Positions 19,276 through 29,426 are shown, counted from the first letter of the stretch. The stretch is 64,000 bases of DNA from Sphaerospermopsis sp. SIO1G1 (GCA_010672785.1 JAAHFX010000005.1:283634-347633); one strand, 5' to 3'. The notes: generated from the sequence alone by a model not told the origin. Numbers and translations: made by a program.

Positions 19276-22200
19276 TTATTTTGGTGGTTCTAGTAGGAGA
19301 ATAGAAGGTATTTTTTCGGGGTAAGCTAAACGTAATAGTCCGTAACCAATACCTGCTAAACCTGTCATTAATCCCGGTGTCTCTAGACCTAATGGTACAC
19401 CGCAAAGAGGGTCATTTGTTTGCAAATTATTTAAAATTTGATCGGCAATTTTTTCAGTTGTTTTTTCTAGTTCTGGGTCATCTAATTTGTTATTTGCTGT
19501 TAATAATAAGTCAATGTTTCCTAAGTCTCCATGACAAAGACAGTGATTATTTCCAAATCCTTGTTTGATGGTGGTAGCGATCGCAGTTTCAATTTCTTTA
19601 TACATTGTGTCATCTAGTATATTTGCGGTCATACCTAACCTCCCTAAACCAATTCCCGGAGATCCACTACACCAGGCTGTCATGAAACTATTTTTGACAT
19701 TTGCTTGCCGTAAATCTAACCAGTTATTCCGTTGAGGATCGAAATGGCTACGTTCATAGTTAATGGCTTGTGTAGCTGCGGTTTTAAATTCTTGATTTCC
19801 CGTAATTACAGCTAATTGAGACAGCGCCCAAGCGAAACCAGCCGATCCATGTGCAAAGCCGGTTAAGGGTTGATTTTCTCCTGCTGGTGATTGCCAACCG
19901 ATACCAGTATTTTGAGTTTGTGCTTGAGTAAGGAGATGTTGACCACATTGTATAGCAATATCCAAAATATATTGATCTGGGAAAATTTTGTAAAAGCTGA
20001 ATAAGCTACCAATACAACCAGCAGCACCCGCAGTTATATCTAATTGTTGATCTTGTTCTATTAAGGGTGGGATTTTTTTTAATAAGATGTAAGCATCTGT
20101 AATTAAATCTGGTTCTTTCCATAAAGTTCCTAAATGGGTAAAGGTGTAAATGATACCACCCCAACCACTAAAAGCACCTATAAATTTGATTGGGGTAGTT
20201 TCTAGTTTGTGTTTTAAGGTTTTAATTGCTGCTTTGGCTAAATTTGTGTAAGTTTGATTTTTGGTGACTTCTCCGATGTAAGCTAAAAATAATGCTACTC
20301 CAGGGATACCTGCATATAGGTCTGTACCTAGAGGTGCTAATGTCCATTGCAGATTAGGAGTCAGAGTTAAACCCATCCAGTTAATCAATTCACCATTTTG
20401 ATAGGATAGGATTTTTAATCTGTCAGCAATTTTACAAGCTGTTGCTATTAGTTCATTTTGTAAATCTGGGTTTTGAACCTTGTGATTATTCTTTCTTTGC
20501 TCTAATTTAATTTTATGAATATCAGTTTTATTACTTATTTTTAATGTAGCTAAGGATGCTTTAATAAACCATATTTGCTTATCTAAATCTTCTTGACTCA
20601 GTTGATTCAGACGTTGATTTACTAATTCCATTCCTGATTGATCAAAAAAATTAGGGATGTGTAATTTTGTGTTTTCATGGAATAAGTCGCGGGAATATGG
20701 GTAGGTTGTAAACAGGGGAATATCACTTTTCCATAATGCTTCCTGTTCTGCTTTGATAATTTGACTGAGTTGAGGACGGTTTTTGACTTCTATCCAAAGT
20801 TTATCAAATAGGCAATCGCGTTCTAAGGCATCTCGTAAAAAATCAGGATGATAACTTTCCCGTAATAATAAAGCATATATTCTACTAGGTCGCATTACCA
20901 CTCTGATTTTATCTTCTGCAAACTGCGTTAAAATTTCTCTGAGTTCTTGATCATGCTCTAAGATAATTTCATAGATTCTTTGAAATCCATTAATAATAAA
21001 CTCTGTATATTCCCAAACATTAATTTCCTGTTGGTTTAATTTCGGTCTATTTTGACTACCCACCATCACAGTTTGTTGACGTTCTATCCTCATAGTGTCT
21101 GTCCCTATCTGTGAGATTTTCCGGACTTTATCTGGTGATAACTGTCCTTCTGCTCCCCCTAACCCACTCATATCAATTCCGGCAGTTTGCGTATTTCCCC
21201 AGACTATTTGTGGTAACAAACCAACTCGCAATACTGAATTGGCTATCATTTCCCAATCTAAATTATCTGCTGCTTCGGCTTGAGAACCACTATAAGAATG
21301 AAATAATGATTCTAAATCTATTAATATCGGATGTTCTCCTGCTGCAATCAAGTTTTCAAAGTGAAAGTCTGTAGCTTCTAAGATGTACAATAATCCTAGA
21401 TAACCCCCTTGACGTTGATAAAATCTGTTAATTTCTTCTTGGTCAGAGCAAGTGTAAGAACTGACAAATTCTACCCAACCGTAATTATTACAGTTGAGAA
21501 TATTTAAAGTTTGGAATTGTGGATTAAATCCTTTTTCATTTAGCCATAACAGTAGTTGTTGAAAATGCTCATCTACTGCTAAGGATCTGGGTTTATAAAC
21601 TAATTGCCAATCGCTAGAAAATTGCAGTATAGTAACTGACTTACCATTATTATGACTGTCACCTTGTCCTCGCTTGACTTTGATTAGTTTTCCAGAATCT
21701 ACGGATGGTTGAAAATGGTAACAAATTTCTTCCCAATCATGAGAAAAATGCTGAATTAACTCTATGCTATTTTCTACCCAGCGATTGATAGTTTCTAAGA
21801 CTTGTCTAGCTAACACTGGGTACTCTTCCCACAATGCTAGTTGTACTTGGGGATTTTTCAACCGTTGTATAAAACTACTAAACCGCTCTTGGGAACTTTC
21901 CCCCTCTAACAAACCTTGCAATCTGGCTACATTCAATTCTAAAATTAGGGTTGAATTCAGCATCAAAAATAGATTTTCTGGTAATCCTTCTAATAAAAGA
22001 TCCTGAATATCCTGTAAATTATTAGGCAAATTTTGTATATTATTTAACTCTATTTTTAGCTTATTTATACCTTGAGCAAGGAAAGGTGCGATCGCATTCA
22101 AAAACCCAAAACAAGGATGTTTAGATAAACTAGAACTAGATAATAGCTCTGCAATATCTTGATTATTATCCAAATCATCTAAATTTTCATAAGCTTGCTC

Positions 22201-22440
22201 AATTTCTTTTACCCAAATTAGAGGTAAAGGCGCTACAGTTTGTCCCAAAATTTGAACAAATTGCTCTTCAGTAATTCCCTCATTAGCTAGTTTTTGAGTG
22301 AATGAATCTGATTTCCATCGTTGAATTCTTTTTAAACCCAACTCAACATCATACACCGCTTCCTCTGAAATACCTGCAATTTTTTCCCTTAACAACATAG
22401 CCCGAAACCAAGGGGAATCTTGAATGTTAACTTTTTTCAT
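19276..22440 (-). CDS. lanM: class II lanthipeptide synthetase LanM
   Basis: LanM first phosphorylates and removes water from Ser/Thr of the precursor core, then closes thioether rings with Cys. The 1054-residue protein has a DUF4135 dehydratase half with the kinase-like DFHFENLIAAGEHPILIDLE stretch. A LanC-like cyclase covers about residues 690-1054. The zinc ligands are all present: Cys924 (WCSGSPG), Cys969 and His970 (CLCHGDLGN). The HGSAGFAW motif is also intact. It is full length and undisturbed, so it should be active. Its start lies 40 bases from a Fur box shared with the divergent porin. The precursor is 3.7 kb downstream, separated by the toxin pair and the exporter. Confidence 0.95.
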   Translation of the reverse strand: MKKVNIQDSPWFRAMLLREKIAGISEEAVYDVELGLKRIQRWKSDSFTQKLANEGITEEQFVQILGQTVAPLPLIWVKEIEQAYENLDDLDNNQDIAELLSSSSLSKHPCFGFLNAIAPFLAQGINKLKIELNNIQNLPNNLQDIQDLLLEGLPENLFLMLNSTLILELNVARLQGLLEGESSQERFSSFIQRLKNPQVQLALWEEYPVLARQVLETINRWVENSIELIQHFSHDWEEICYHFQPSVDSGKLIKVKRGQGDSHNNGKSVTILQFSSDWQLVYKPRSLAVDEHFQQLLLWLNEKGFNPQFQTLNILNCNNYGWVEFVSSYTCSDQEEINRFYQRQGGYLGLLYILEATDFHFENLIAAGEHPILIDLESLFHSYSGSQAEAADNLDWEMIANSVLRVGLLPQIVWGNTQTAGIDMSGLGGAEGQLSPDKVRKISQIGTDTMRIERQQTVMVGSQNRPKLNQQEINVWEYTEFIINGFQRIYEIILEHDQELREILTQFAEDKIRVVMRPSRIYALLLRESYHPDFLRDALERDCLFDKLWIEVKNRPQLSQIIKAEQEALWKSDIPLFTTYPYSRDLFHENTKLHIPNFFDQSGMELVNQRLNQLSQEDLDKQIWFIKASLATLKISNKTDIHKIKLEQRKNNHKVQNPDLQNELIATACKIADRLKILSYQNGELINWMGLTLTPNLQWTLAPLGTDLYAGIPGVALFLAYIGEVTKNQTYTNLAKAAIKTLKHKLETTPIKFIGAFSGWGGIIYTFTHLGTLWKEPDLITDAYILLKKIPPLIEQDQQLDITAGAAGCIGSLFSFYKIFPDQYILDIAIQCGQHLLTQAQTQNTGIGWQSPAGENQPLTGFAHGSAGFAWALSQLAVITGNQEFKTAATQAINYERSHFDPQRNNWLDLRQANVKNSFMTAWCSGSPGIGLGRLGMTANILDDTMYKEIETAIATTIKQGFGNNHCLCHGDLGNIDLLLTANNKLDDPELEKTTEKIADQILNNLQTNDPLCGVPLGLETPGLMTGLAGIGYGLLRLAYPEKIPSILLLEPPK

Positions 22441-22471
22441 ATCTTTATTTAGTGAGTGTTTACACTACTGC

Positions 22472-22500
22472 TTGACTATGATAATAATTATCATTATCAC
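22472..22500. promoter_or_regulatory. Fur box and porin promoter between lanM and porin
   Basis: GATAATAATTATCATTATC (480-498) matches the classical 19-bp Fur box at 17 of 19 positions. On the plus strand it overlaps TTGACT (472-477), 17 bases, TATCAC (495-500). This is nearly the same layout as at the lanthipeptide precursor. Being nearly symmetric and 40 bases from the lanM start, it could also repress lanM on the other strand, though I see no clear -35/-10 pair there. Confidence 0.8.
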
Positions 22501-22549
22501 AATGCTTGTGTAAAGCAAATCTAAATTAAGGTGTATCGGTGAGGAAGTG

Positions 22550-24247
22550 ATGTTAAAAGTATTATCAGTTTCACTCTTAGCAACCCCTGTATTGTTTATC
22601 CCTTCAGTAGCATCGGGGAGTCAAATAGAAGAAAATGATACTTTAGAGCAAGTCAACTCTGTATCTCAGTTATCTGATGTACAACCCACAGACTGGGCTT
22701 TTATTGCTTTACAATCTTTAGTAGAAAGGTATGGTTGTGTAGCAGGGTATCCCAACGGTACATACCGAGGAAACCGTGCTATGACTCGTTATGAATTTGC
22801 TGCTGGTTTAAATGCTTGTTTAGATAGAGTAAATGAACTAATAGCCACAGCTACAGTGGATGTAATTCAAAAAGAAGATTTAGCCACTCTCCAACGGCTA
22901 CAAGAGGAATTTAGTGGTGAATTAGCAACTTTACGCGGTAGGGTTGATGCGGTGGAAAGTCGCACCGAAATGTTAGAAAGTCAACAATTTTCCACCACCA
23001 CAAAACTGTATGGTGAAGCGATATTTGCAATCACAGATGTATTAAGTGGAGACAGTGATCCCTTTAATCTTGGACTAACCCCTAACAGCACTATTTTTGC
23101 TAACAGAGTGCGGCTGAATTTGGTCAGTAGTTTTACAGGACAAGATCAGTTAAAAATTAGACTCCAAGCTGGTAGCACACCACACCCCCAAAGAGCAGGA
23201 GGTTTTCGCTATAGTGCAGACCCAATCTTAGCTCAGTTAGGTGCTTTACAAACAACACAAGAAGGATCACAAACTTTTAATCATGAGTTTCCAGATGAAG
23301 CAGGTAATGTAGAAATAGGTACTATTAGTTATAAATTTCCCGTTGGTAAAAAATTAAAGGCGGCTGTATTTGCCCATCGGGGAGAACACGTAGACTATTT
23401 ACCCAATGTATTTAGTACATTTAATGATGAAGATGGAGGATCTGGTTCACTTTCCGCCTTTGGCCAATATAGCCCCATTTATCGAATTGTTTCCAACGGT
23501 GCAGGTTTAGGATTGAACTATGAATTGAGTTCAGGGATTAAATTTAGCTTAGGTTATATCGCCCCCAATGCCAACAGTCCGGAAGATTTGACTCCCGGTA
23601 GCGGTAATGGAACAACAGCAGGGGGTTTGTTTAATGGTCGTTATTCAGCTTTAGCACAATTAAGTATTCAACCTAGTAGAAATTTGGCTTTTGGATTAAC
23701 TTATGTTAACAGTTATACAGCCGGAGCACCTACTTTCCTAAACGATGTGGGAACAACTGCCGCAAATTCACCCAGTTTAATTTCTGATAATTCCCGTAGA
23801 GAAATTAATGCTTATGGTGTAGCCGGTTTGTGGCAAATTTCGCCCAAATTTACTATTAATGGTTGGTTCATGTATGCTGATCAACAAGGTAGATCAGTAG
23901 ATTCTCAGAATGATGAAAGTTCTGATGTTTACAGTTATGCGATCGCTCTAGGTTTTCCTGATTTGGGTAAAGAAGGTAACTTAGGAGGTATTGTAGCTGG
24001 TGTTCCTCCTTATGCTACTAGTTCTGGAGTTTCATCCCCGTTTAGACCTTTCTTCGGTGGTGCAACTGACTTAATTGATACTATTCCTAATAGTTCTACA
24101 CCCGTGCATTTGGAAGCTTTTTATAAACACAAGTTAAGCGATAATATTTCCGTCACACCTGGTGTCATTTGGCTAATTTCTCCCAACCAAACCAGTAATA
24201 ATCCTGATGTAGTTATTGGTACTGTGCGGACTACTTTTACGTTTTAA
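22550..24247 (+). CDS. SLH/OprB-type iron-uptake porin
   Basis: An outer-membrane protein of about 565 residues. A signal peptide ends near VASGS. An SLH domain (about 45-110, PTDWAFIALQSLVERYGCVAGYPNGTYRG) anchors it to the wall. A short coiled coil and an OprB-like beta barrel ending in aromatic TFTF follow. Porins of this group are named iron-uptake porins in cyanobacteria. I choose ATG 22550, four bases after AGGA, over GTG 22547. The gene is divergent from lanM and carries a strong Fur box on its promoter, in line with an iron role. Confidence 0.9.
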   Translation: MLKVLSVSLLATPVLFIPSVASGSQIEENDTLEQVNSVSQLSDVQPTDWAFIALQSLVERYGCVAGYPNGTYRGNRAMTRYEFAAGLNACLDRVNELIATATVDVIQKEDLATLQRLQEEFSGELATLRGRVDAVESRTEMLESQQFSTTTKLYGEAIFAITDVLSGDSDPFNLGLTPNSTIFANRVRLNLVSSFTGQDQLKIRLQAGSTPHPQRAGGFRYSADPILAQLGALQTTQEGSQTFNHEFPDEAGNVEIGTISYKFPVGKKLKAAVFAHRGEHVDYLPNVFSTFNDEDGGSGSLSAFGQYSPIYRIVSNGAGLGLNYELSSGIKFSLGYIAPNANSPEDLTPGSGNGTTAGGLFNGRYSALAQLSIQPSRNLAFGLTYVNSYTAGAPTFLNDVGTTAANSPSLISDNSRREINAYGVAGLWQISPKFTINGWFMYADQQGRSVDSQNDESSDVYSYAIALGFPDLGKEGNLGGIVAGVPPYATSSGVSSPFRPFFGGATDLIDTIPNSSTPVHLEAFYKHKLSDNISVTPGVIWLISPNQTSNNPDVVIGTVRTTFTF

Positions 24248-24504
24248 GAGGAAATAATGCAAGAATGGAACAAATACAAGTACATAAACAAAATTAAATT
24301 CACTTTTTGAGAGAAGGAACAGGTAACAAGGAAAAGGTAATGAATACAGGCATTTTAGCTTTCAATTAATCTATTTAATTAGGGTTTGTTTGGGTACTTA
24401 TGGGTTACATTGATTAATTTATTTTGAAATTATTTAAGTCATAATTTTATCAGTATTAGTATGACTAGAGATAAATATCAAGTGATTTAAGTAACACAAT
24501 TATC

Positions 24505-24669
24505 ATGATAACTTCACCTAATAATAGTACCCTACCTGCTCTTATAGGTATCGGGATGGGTAATCAACTATGGATCAGAAAAACCTTAACCAGTAAATGG
24601 GAACATATTCCCAGCAGAAACAATTATTCACCCAAGATACCTAACTTTTTAAAGAAGTCAGGGATCTAA
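24505..24669 (+). CDS. 54-residue ORF resembling one tectonin/tachylectin-type repeat
   Basis: The frame reads PALIGIGMGNQLWIRKTLTS and KWEHIP, similar to a single blade of tectonin-like beta-propeller proteins (pattern ILGIGxDNQLWTRxTLxSxW). Its last dozen codons run into the dispersed AAGAAGTCAGGGATCT repeat. It is probably a leftover piece of a longer gene rather than a working gene. The rest of 24248-24682 shows nothing. Confidence 0.3.
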   Translation: MITSPNNSTLPALIGIGMGNQLWIRKTLTSKWEHIPSRNNYSPKIPNFLKKSGI

Positions 24670-24682
24670 ATTTTACAACTTC

Positions 24683-25357
24683 TCAAAGTGAGTCAATATC
24701 AATTCCTTTAGCTTGTAATTTTGCCAATAAGTCTTGATATTTTTGCTGCTCCTGGTTTGCACGTTGTTTTTCCTGTTCTAATTGTTGATTTAATTCAATA
24801 GATGTGAGAAAATTTCTGCCATCAGGATAATAGATTTCTAAATTATCAGACGTTAACTCAAACCGGATACCCAAGCGTGGACTTACCCAATTATTCATTT
24901 CTTCAATTGCTGTAAACCATTCTTCTTCTCTAAGTAAACCTGTTAATTCAAAGGTATCTGGATTATAGATATAGTATTCTTCCACACCATACCTTTGATA
25001 AAATACCATTTTTTTTGACATTTCCTTAGTCCGATTTCCTGGAGAAAGAATTTCAAAAACTACTTGAGGAATAATATTATCTTCCTTCCATTGTTGGTAA
25101 GAACCTCTATCTCCTTTAGGTCTGCCAAATACTACCATTACATCAGGAGCTTGTTTGATTTTCGTACTTCCCTCAACAGGATACCATAACAAATCACCAG
25201 CGATAAATACATCAGGGTTTGATGCAAATATAATTTCTAAATTCTCCTTAATTTTAACTATCCATTGATATTGTTTAGTATTATCAGACATTGGGTTTCC
25301 ATCACTATCGGGGTAGATGATTTCTGGTTTGGTTTCAGGTGTAATTTGTTGTACCAT
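24683..25357 (-). CDS. Uma2-family (DUF820) nuclease-like protein
   Basis: A 224-residue protein of the Uma2 family, which has a PD-(D/E)XK nuclease-like fold and is greatly expanded in cyanobacteria. Visible pieces are KQAPDVMVVFGRPKGDRGSY (the Asp of the site) and PQVVFEILSPGNRTKEMSKK (E-x-x and the Lys side). They are followed by YQRYGVEEYYIYNPD and a C-terminal Gln/Glu-rich coil. The actual role of the family is unclear. It is complete, unlike two decayed relatives at 25741-26320 and 30773-31038. Confidence 0.9.
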   Translation of the reverse strand: MVQQITPETKPEIIYPDSDGNPMSDNTKQYQWIVKIKENLEIIFASNPDVFIAGDLLWYPVEGSTKIKQAPDVMVVFGRPKGDRGSYQQWKEDNIIPQVVFEILSPGNRTKEMSKKMVFYQRYGVEEYYIYNPDTFELTGLLREEEWFTAIEEMNNWVSPRLGIRFELTSDNLEIYYPDGRNFLTSIELNQQLEQEKQRANQEQQKYQDLLAKLQAKGIDIDSL

Positions 25358-25424
25358 ATCTATCTCCAGTTATTGAAATTGGTACTCTATTAATCTATAT
25401 ATGATTGTATTTCTATTTTAGATC

Positions 25425-25503
25425 GTAGGGTGCGTGAGCGTCAGCGTAACGCACCATTATTGAGAACTTGATGCGTTACGAACTACGTTCTAACACACCC
25501 TAC
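25425..25503. repeat. MITE-like element family B, copy 2
   Basis: 79 bp bounded by GTAGGGTGCGT and AACACACCCTAC, with the internal GAGCGTCAGCGTAACGCACC palindrome. It is followed 47 bp later by a third copy of the same length. Confidence 0.85.
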
Positions 25504-25550
25504 AATACTCTATCTATTTATGTAAGCATTCAAATCGTAGCTCGTATATC

Positions 25551-25629
25551 GTAGGGTGCGTGAGCGTCAGCGTAACGCACCATTATTGAGAATTTGGTGT
25601 GTTATAAATTTCGTTCTAACACACCCTAC
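25551..25629. repeat. MITE-like element family B, copy 3
   Basis: 79 bp, nearly identical over its first 48 bases to copy 2 and in the same orientation, which suggests a local duplication or two insertions. Confidence 0.85.
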
Positions 25630-25740
25630 AATACTCTTAACTGATATTTATATATTTATAATAGTAGCTTTGTTTAAGTAACAATATAATCCAAGACAAG
25701 AAACTCAGTAAAATGTTGGATTTCCTTGCGTAAAACCAAT

Positions 25741-26320
25741 TTACAAACTTGGAGGAAATACCTTATTTAAATCAAGTTTTATCTCTGGATAAAATGGTAA
25801 ATTTATAAGTTGATCAGGTAAGACAATTCGCTTCTGCAAATAACCAAAATTACCATGCTTATTTTCATAAAATTCACTATAACATTATAGATAATTATCT
25901 AATAAATCAAATATCCAATAATCAGAAATACCCGCTTTTGCATAAAGTGGTATTTTGACATCTTGATCATATTTAATCGAAGAATCATCAACTTCAATTA
26001 CTAATAAAACATCATCACCTTGGGGATGAGATTAAAAATAATTATCATCACGATTTTTAAGAATTGCAAAATCTGGTTCTGGCTCACTTTTAAGTGGTAT
26101 AACAATAAGTGATTGACATTGTAAAGTCGCTTTATCTCCTAAAAGTTTCGGAAACTCCCTTAATAAATTACGTAAACAAGTTTCATATTCTCTACCTTTT
26201 GAAACCATTTATACTAAATCTCCATTAATTAATTGAATACGATCATCTTTTTAAAAAACCAATATCTATAAGTTCATGATATTCTTAAATCGTAAAACGT
26301 TTAACGTGAATCACATCCAT
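25741..26320 (-). pseudogene. decayed Uma2-family gene
   Basis: From ATG 26320 the minus strand encodes MDVIHVKRFTI, a stop, then EYHELIDIGFLK, a one-base frameshift near 26250, and DRIQLINGDLV with a further stop (26211-26209). The frame then runs for 156 codons to 25741 with in-frame TAA at 26034-26032 and 25887-25885. The protein parts (SEPEPDFAILKNRDDNY, VLLVIEVDDSSIKYD, KIPLYAKAGISDYWIFDL) are plainly Uma2. Two of the stops look like GAA to TAA changes. It is dead as a full-length protein. Confidence 0.85.
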
Positions 26321-26558
26321 AAAAAACTCCTACTCATTAAAAAAATACCCATAAATATCATCCTCAAAAAATCTGCTCTCCGCGACCTCTGCGTCCTCTA
26401 CGGTTAATAATTAAAAACCAAAATAAAACCCTTACCTGATTATCTTCCCTTAGCGACTTTGCGACTTTGCGTGAAACATAAAAATATATATCCCAAACCG
26501 CAATTCCCAAAGACCTAAAAATGCTATCCTAAAAAACATAATAACCAATAAAAACAAA

Positions 26559-28580
26559 ATGCCAGCGCCTACGATAACCCCAACAACAACAGCTTTTCCA
26601 CTGACTGCTGTAGTCGGTCAAGAAGCAATTAAAATAGCATTACTGTTAACAGCAGTAGATCCCGGTTTGGGAGGTGTAGTAATTGCTGGGCGTAGAGGTA
26701 CGGCAAAATCTGTGATGGCGCGAGCCATTCACGCCCTATTACCACCTATAGAAGTTGTTAAAGATTCTATTAGCAACTGTGATCCGAATCAACCAGAAGA
26801 ATGGGATGATAGTCTGTTAGCAGAACAAAGACAAGAAATAGAAACGGAAATTAAACCTGTTCCCTTCGTCCAAATACCTTTGGGTGTCACCGAAGATAGA
26901 CTTTTAGGTTCTGTGGATGTAGAACAATCCGTCAAACAAGGTGATACAGTATTTCAACCAGGGTTACTGGCCACTGGGAATAGAGGTGTATTATATGTGG
27001 ATGAAATCAATTTATTAGATGACCAAATTAGTAATCAACTTTTAACAGTATTATCTGAAGGACGCAACCAAATTGAACGGGAAGGAATCAGTTTTCAACA
27101 TTCCTGTAAACCTCTGTTTATCGCAACATATAATCCAGAAGAAGGAACATTAAGAGAACATTTACTCGATAGAATTGCGATCGCTCTCTCCGCAGATGGT
27201 ATTCTCGGTTTAGATCAAAGAGTAGCAGCAGTAGAACAAGCTATCTCTTACTCCCGTTCTCCCCAAGAATTTTTACAACAGTACAGCGAAGACATAGACG
27301 CACTCAAAACCCAAATACTTCTAGCAAGGGAATGGTTAAAAGAAGTCACCATCACTCAAGAACAAATAACTTACCTTGTTAACGAAGCTATTCGCGGTGG
27401 AGTAGAAGGACATCGTGCAGAATTGTTTGCAGTCCGAGTTGCAAAAGCAGCAGCAGCTTTAGATGGAAGAAATGCCGTTAATGCAGAAGACTTACGACGA
27501 GCGGTAGAGTTAGTCATTGTTCCCCGCACCACCATCATTCAAACCCCACCAGACGAACAAGAACCACCCCCACCACCACCTCCACCACAAAGTCAAGACG
27601 ACTCAGAAGAACAACAGGAGGAAGAGGAAGAAGAAGATCAGGAGGAACAAGAAGAAGATCAAGAACAACAAGAACCCCCCGACTTACCAGAGGAGTTTGT
27701 GTTTGATCCAGAAGGGGTAATTCTCGATCCAGAAGTGCTTTATTTTACTCAAATGTCCCAACGTCAAGGTAAATCTGGTAGCCGCAGTCTCATCTATTCA
27801 GAAGACCGGGGACGTTACATCAAGCCAATGTTACCCAAAGGTAAGGTCAAACGCATCGCCGTAGATGCCACATTGCGAGCCGCAGCCCCGTATCAAAAAT
27901 CACGCCGGATGAGACAACCCAATAAAAAGGTTGTGGTGGAACAAAGCGATATGCGGACAAAGCGGTTAGTTAGACAAGCGGGTGCTTTGGTGGTGTTTGT
28001 AGTTGATGCCTCTGGTTCAATGGCGTTAAACCGGATGCAATCTGCTAAGGGTGCGGTAATGCAGCTTCTCACTGAGTCCTATCAAAACCGAGATCAAATT
28101 GCCTTGATACCTTTCCGTGGTGAACAAGCAGAAGTGTTGTTACCTCCTACCCGTTCCATTTCTCTAGCTAAAAATAGGTTAGAAAAATTACCTTGTGGTG
28201 GTGGTTCACCTTTAGCTCATGGACTAACTCAAGCCGTGAGAGTTGGAGTAAATGCCCAGATGGGGGGAGATATAGGTCAAGTTGTACTTGTGGCAATTAC
28301 TGATGGTCGTGGTAATATTCCTTTAGCTCGTTCTTTAGGTGAAGCTTTAGAACCAGGAGAAAAACCAGATATCAAAGCAGAACTGCTAGATATTGCAGCC
28401 AGAATTAGAGCATCTGGAATGCAGTTATTGGTGATTGATACAGAGAGTAAATTTGTTTCGACTGGGTTTGCAAAAGAATTAGCAAAAACCGCAGGTGGTA
28501 AGTATTATCAACTACCAAAAGCTACCGATAAGGCGATCGCATCTATGGCCAGGGGAGCGATCGCAGATATGAAATCATAA
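26559..28580 (+). CDS. chlD: magnesium chelatase subunit D
   Basis: ChlD with ChlI and ChlH inserts magnesium into protoporphyrin IX, the first committed step of chlorophyll synthesis. The 673-residue protein has an AAA+ domain (about 15-325) with a degenerate Walker A (GRRGTAKS) and a sensor region. A proline run and a strongly acidic Glu/Gln/Asp-rich linker follow (about 330-375). The C-terminal integrin-I/VWA domain has the metal site DASGSMA. Length and layout are normal. It stands alone, without chlI or chlH in the window. Confidence 0.96.
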   Translation: MPAPTITPTTTAFPLTAVVGQEAIKIALLLTAVDPGLGGVVIAGRRGTAKSVMARAIHALLPPIEVVKDSISNCDPNQPEEWDDSLLAEQRQEIETEIKPVPFVQIPLGVTEDRLLGSVDVEQSVKQGDTVFQPGLLATGNRGVLYVDEINLLDDQISNQLLTVLSEGRNQIEREGISFQHSCKPLFIATYNPEEGTLREHLLDRIAIALSADGILGLDQRVAAVEQAISYSRSPQEFLQQYSEDIDALKTQILLAREWLKEVTITQEQITYLVNEAIRGGVEGHRAELFAVRVAKAAAALDGRNAVNAEDLRRAVELVIVPRTTIIQTPPDEQEPPPPPPPPQSQDDSEEQQEEEEEEDQEEQEEDQEQQEPPDLPEEFVFDPEGVILDPEVLYFTQMSQRQGKSGSRSLIYSEDRGRYIKPMLPKGKVKRIAVDATLRAAAPYQKSRRMRQPNKKVVVEQSDMRTKRLVRQAGALVVFVVDASGSMALNRMQSAKGAVMQLLTESYQNRDQIALIPFRGEQAEVLLPPTRSISLAKNRLEKLPCGGGSPLAHGLTQAVRVGVNAQMGGDIGQVVLVAITDGRGNIPLARSLGEALEPGEKPDIKAELLDIAARIRASGMQLLVIDTESKFVSTGFAKELAKTAGGKYYQLPKATDKAIASMARGAIADMKS

Positions 28581-28609
28581 TAGTCGGGTGTTGCTGATTA
28601 AAGGTATGA

Positions 28610-28695
28610 TTTTGTTTCACGCATAGGCGCTCCAGTCGCAGAGAGTAAGAGTTTAATTTTCGTCACTTTGTAATTTCATACCCTAATTCAGCAAC
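28610..28695. repeat. MITE-like element family C
   Basis: GTTGCTGATTAAAGGTATGA at the left faces TCATACCCTAATTCAGCAAC at the right, an imperfect inverted repeat of about 20 bp. The middle is CACGCATAGGCGCTCCAGTC and GAGAGTAAGAGTTTAATTTT. Relatives are at 67-152 (middle part) and at about 34797 (left end). Confidence 0.7.
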
Positions 28696-28700
28696 GCTTT

Positions 28701-29426
28701 TCATTTCTTCAATTCAAAAGTGCTTTCTTGACACTCCAGCATAGTTGCTTTACCTGCAATTACTATTTCATCAGTGCTAATCTGAGCATCTTCACCATCT
28801 AATGTTACGATATAATCGCCATTATCACTACTGATGGATATATTAACTTTACCAGAGGCAGTTACAGTCCCCTGGATTCGCGACCATCCATACACATTTA
28901 GTATTCCTCTATGAGAGAGTTCACCACCACGACTTTGATGCAAAGTTACTGCTGCTGCTCCGGCTAACAGACACTTTTCGTTTTGTATTTTATAAATAGG
29001 ATATGTTAGACTCCACTTGATATTATCAGATTTAACATCAATTGCTGGGCGAGCGCTACTAGGATTTGAAATACTAGTAGGTTCACCTGTTGGGGTATTA
29101 TTACTAGGATTCTGGCCACCGTTGGATTGAGAAGATGTAGTAGATGAAGATCCAGGTTGTTGGTTATTTGAAGAACTTTTCTTTGTTAATGGATTTACAT
29201 TAATATTTCCTACGCTAATATCTCCTACGCTCCCACCCTGGCTTGTATTGTTATTTCTATCGTTATTATCATTCTTTATAGTCACTTGTGGATTATTTTG
29301 GGTTTGATTCTTATTCATTAAATTCTGACTTAATATCAAAGCTAAACTACCTCCACCCAAAACAAGCGTACCAATTAAAGCGAATTTAATCTTGTTAGCA
29401 AAGCTGGATTGTTGACTACTACTCAT
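28701..29426 (-). CDS. membrane-anchored hypothetical protein, Ser/Asn-rich
   Basis: Not recognised. The 241-residue protein has one membrane segment at about 13-32 (FALIGTLVLGGGSLALILSQ). A low-complexity Asn/Ser/Gly/Gln linker (about 35-115) and a C-terminal domain of about 110 residues rich in beta strands follow. That domain has two cysteines (CLLAG and LECQES). The layout suggests a short anchored periplasmic domain. It is convergent with chlD, with a MITE-like element between them. Confidence 0.7.
   Translation of the reverse strand: MSSSQQSSFANKIKFALIGTLVLGGGSLALILSQNLMNKNQTQNNPQVTIKNDNNDRNNNTSQGGSVGDISVGNINVNPLTKKSSSNNQQPGSSSTTSSQSNGGQNPSNNTPTGEPTSISNPSSARPAIDVKSDNIKWSLTYPIYKIQNEKCLLAGAAAVTLHQSRGGELSHRGILNVYGWSRIQGTVTASGKVNISISSDNGDYIVTLDGEDAQISTDEIVIAGKATMLECQESTFELKK

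Noticed and set aside
26033..26050. AATAATTATCATCA resembling a Fur box
   Set aside because: It is inside a decayed Uma2 gene, matches only part of the 19-mer and is not near a promoter.
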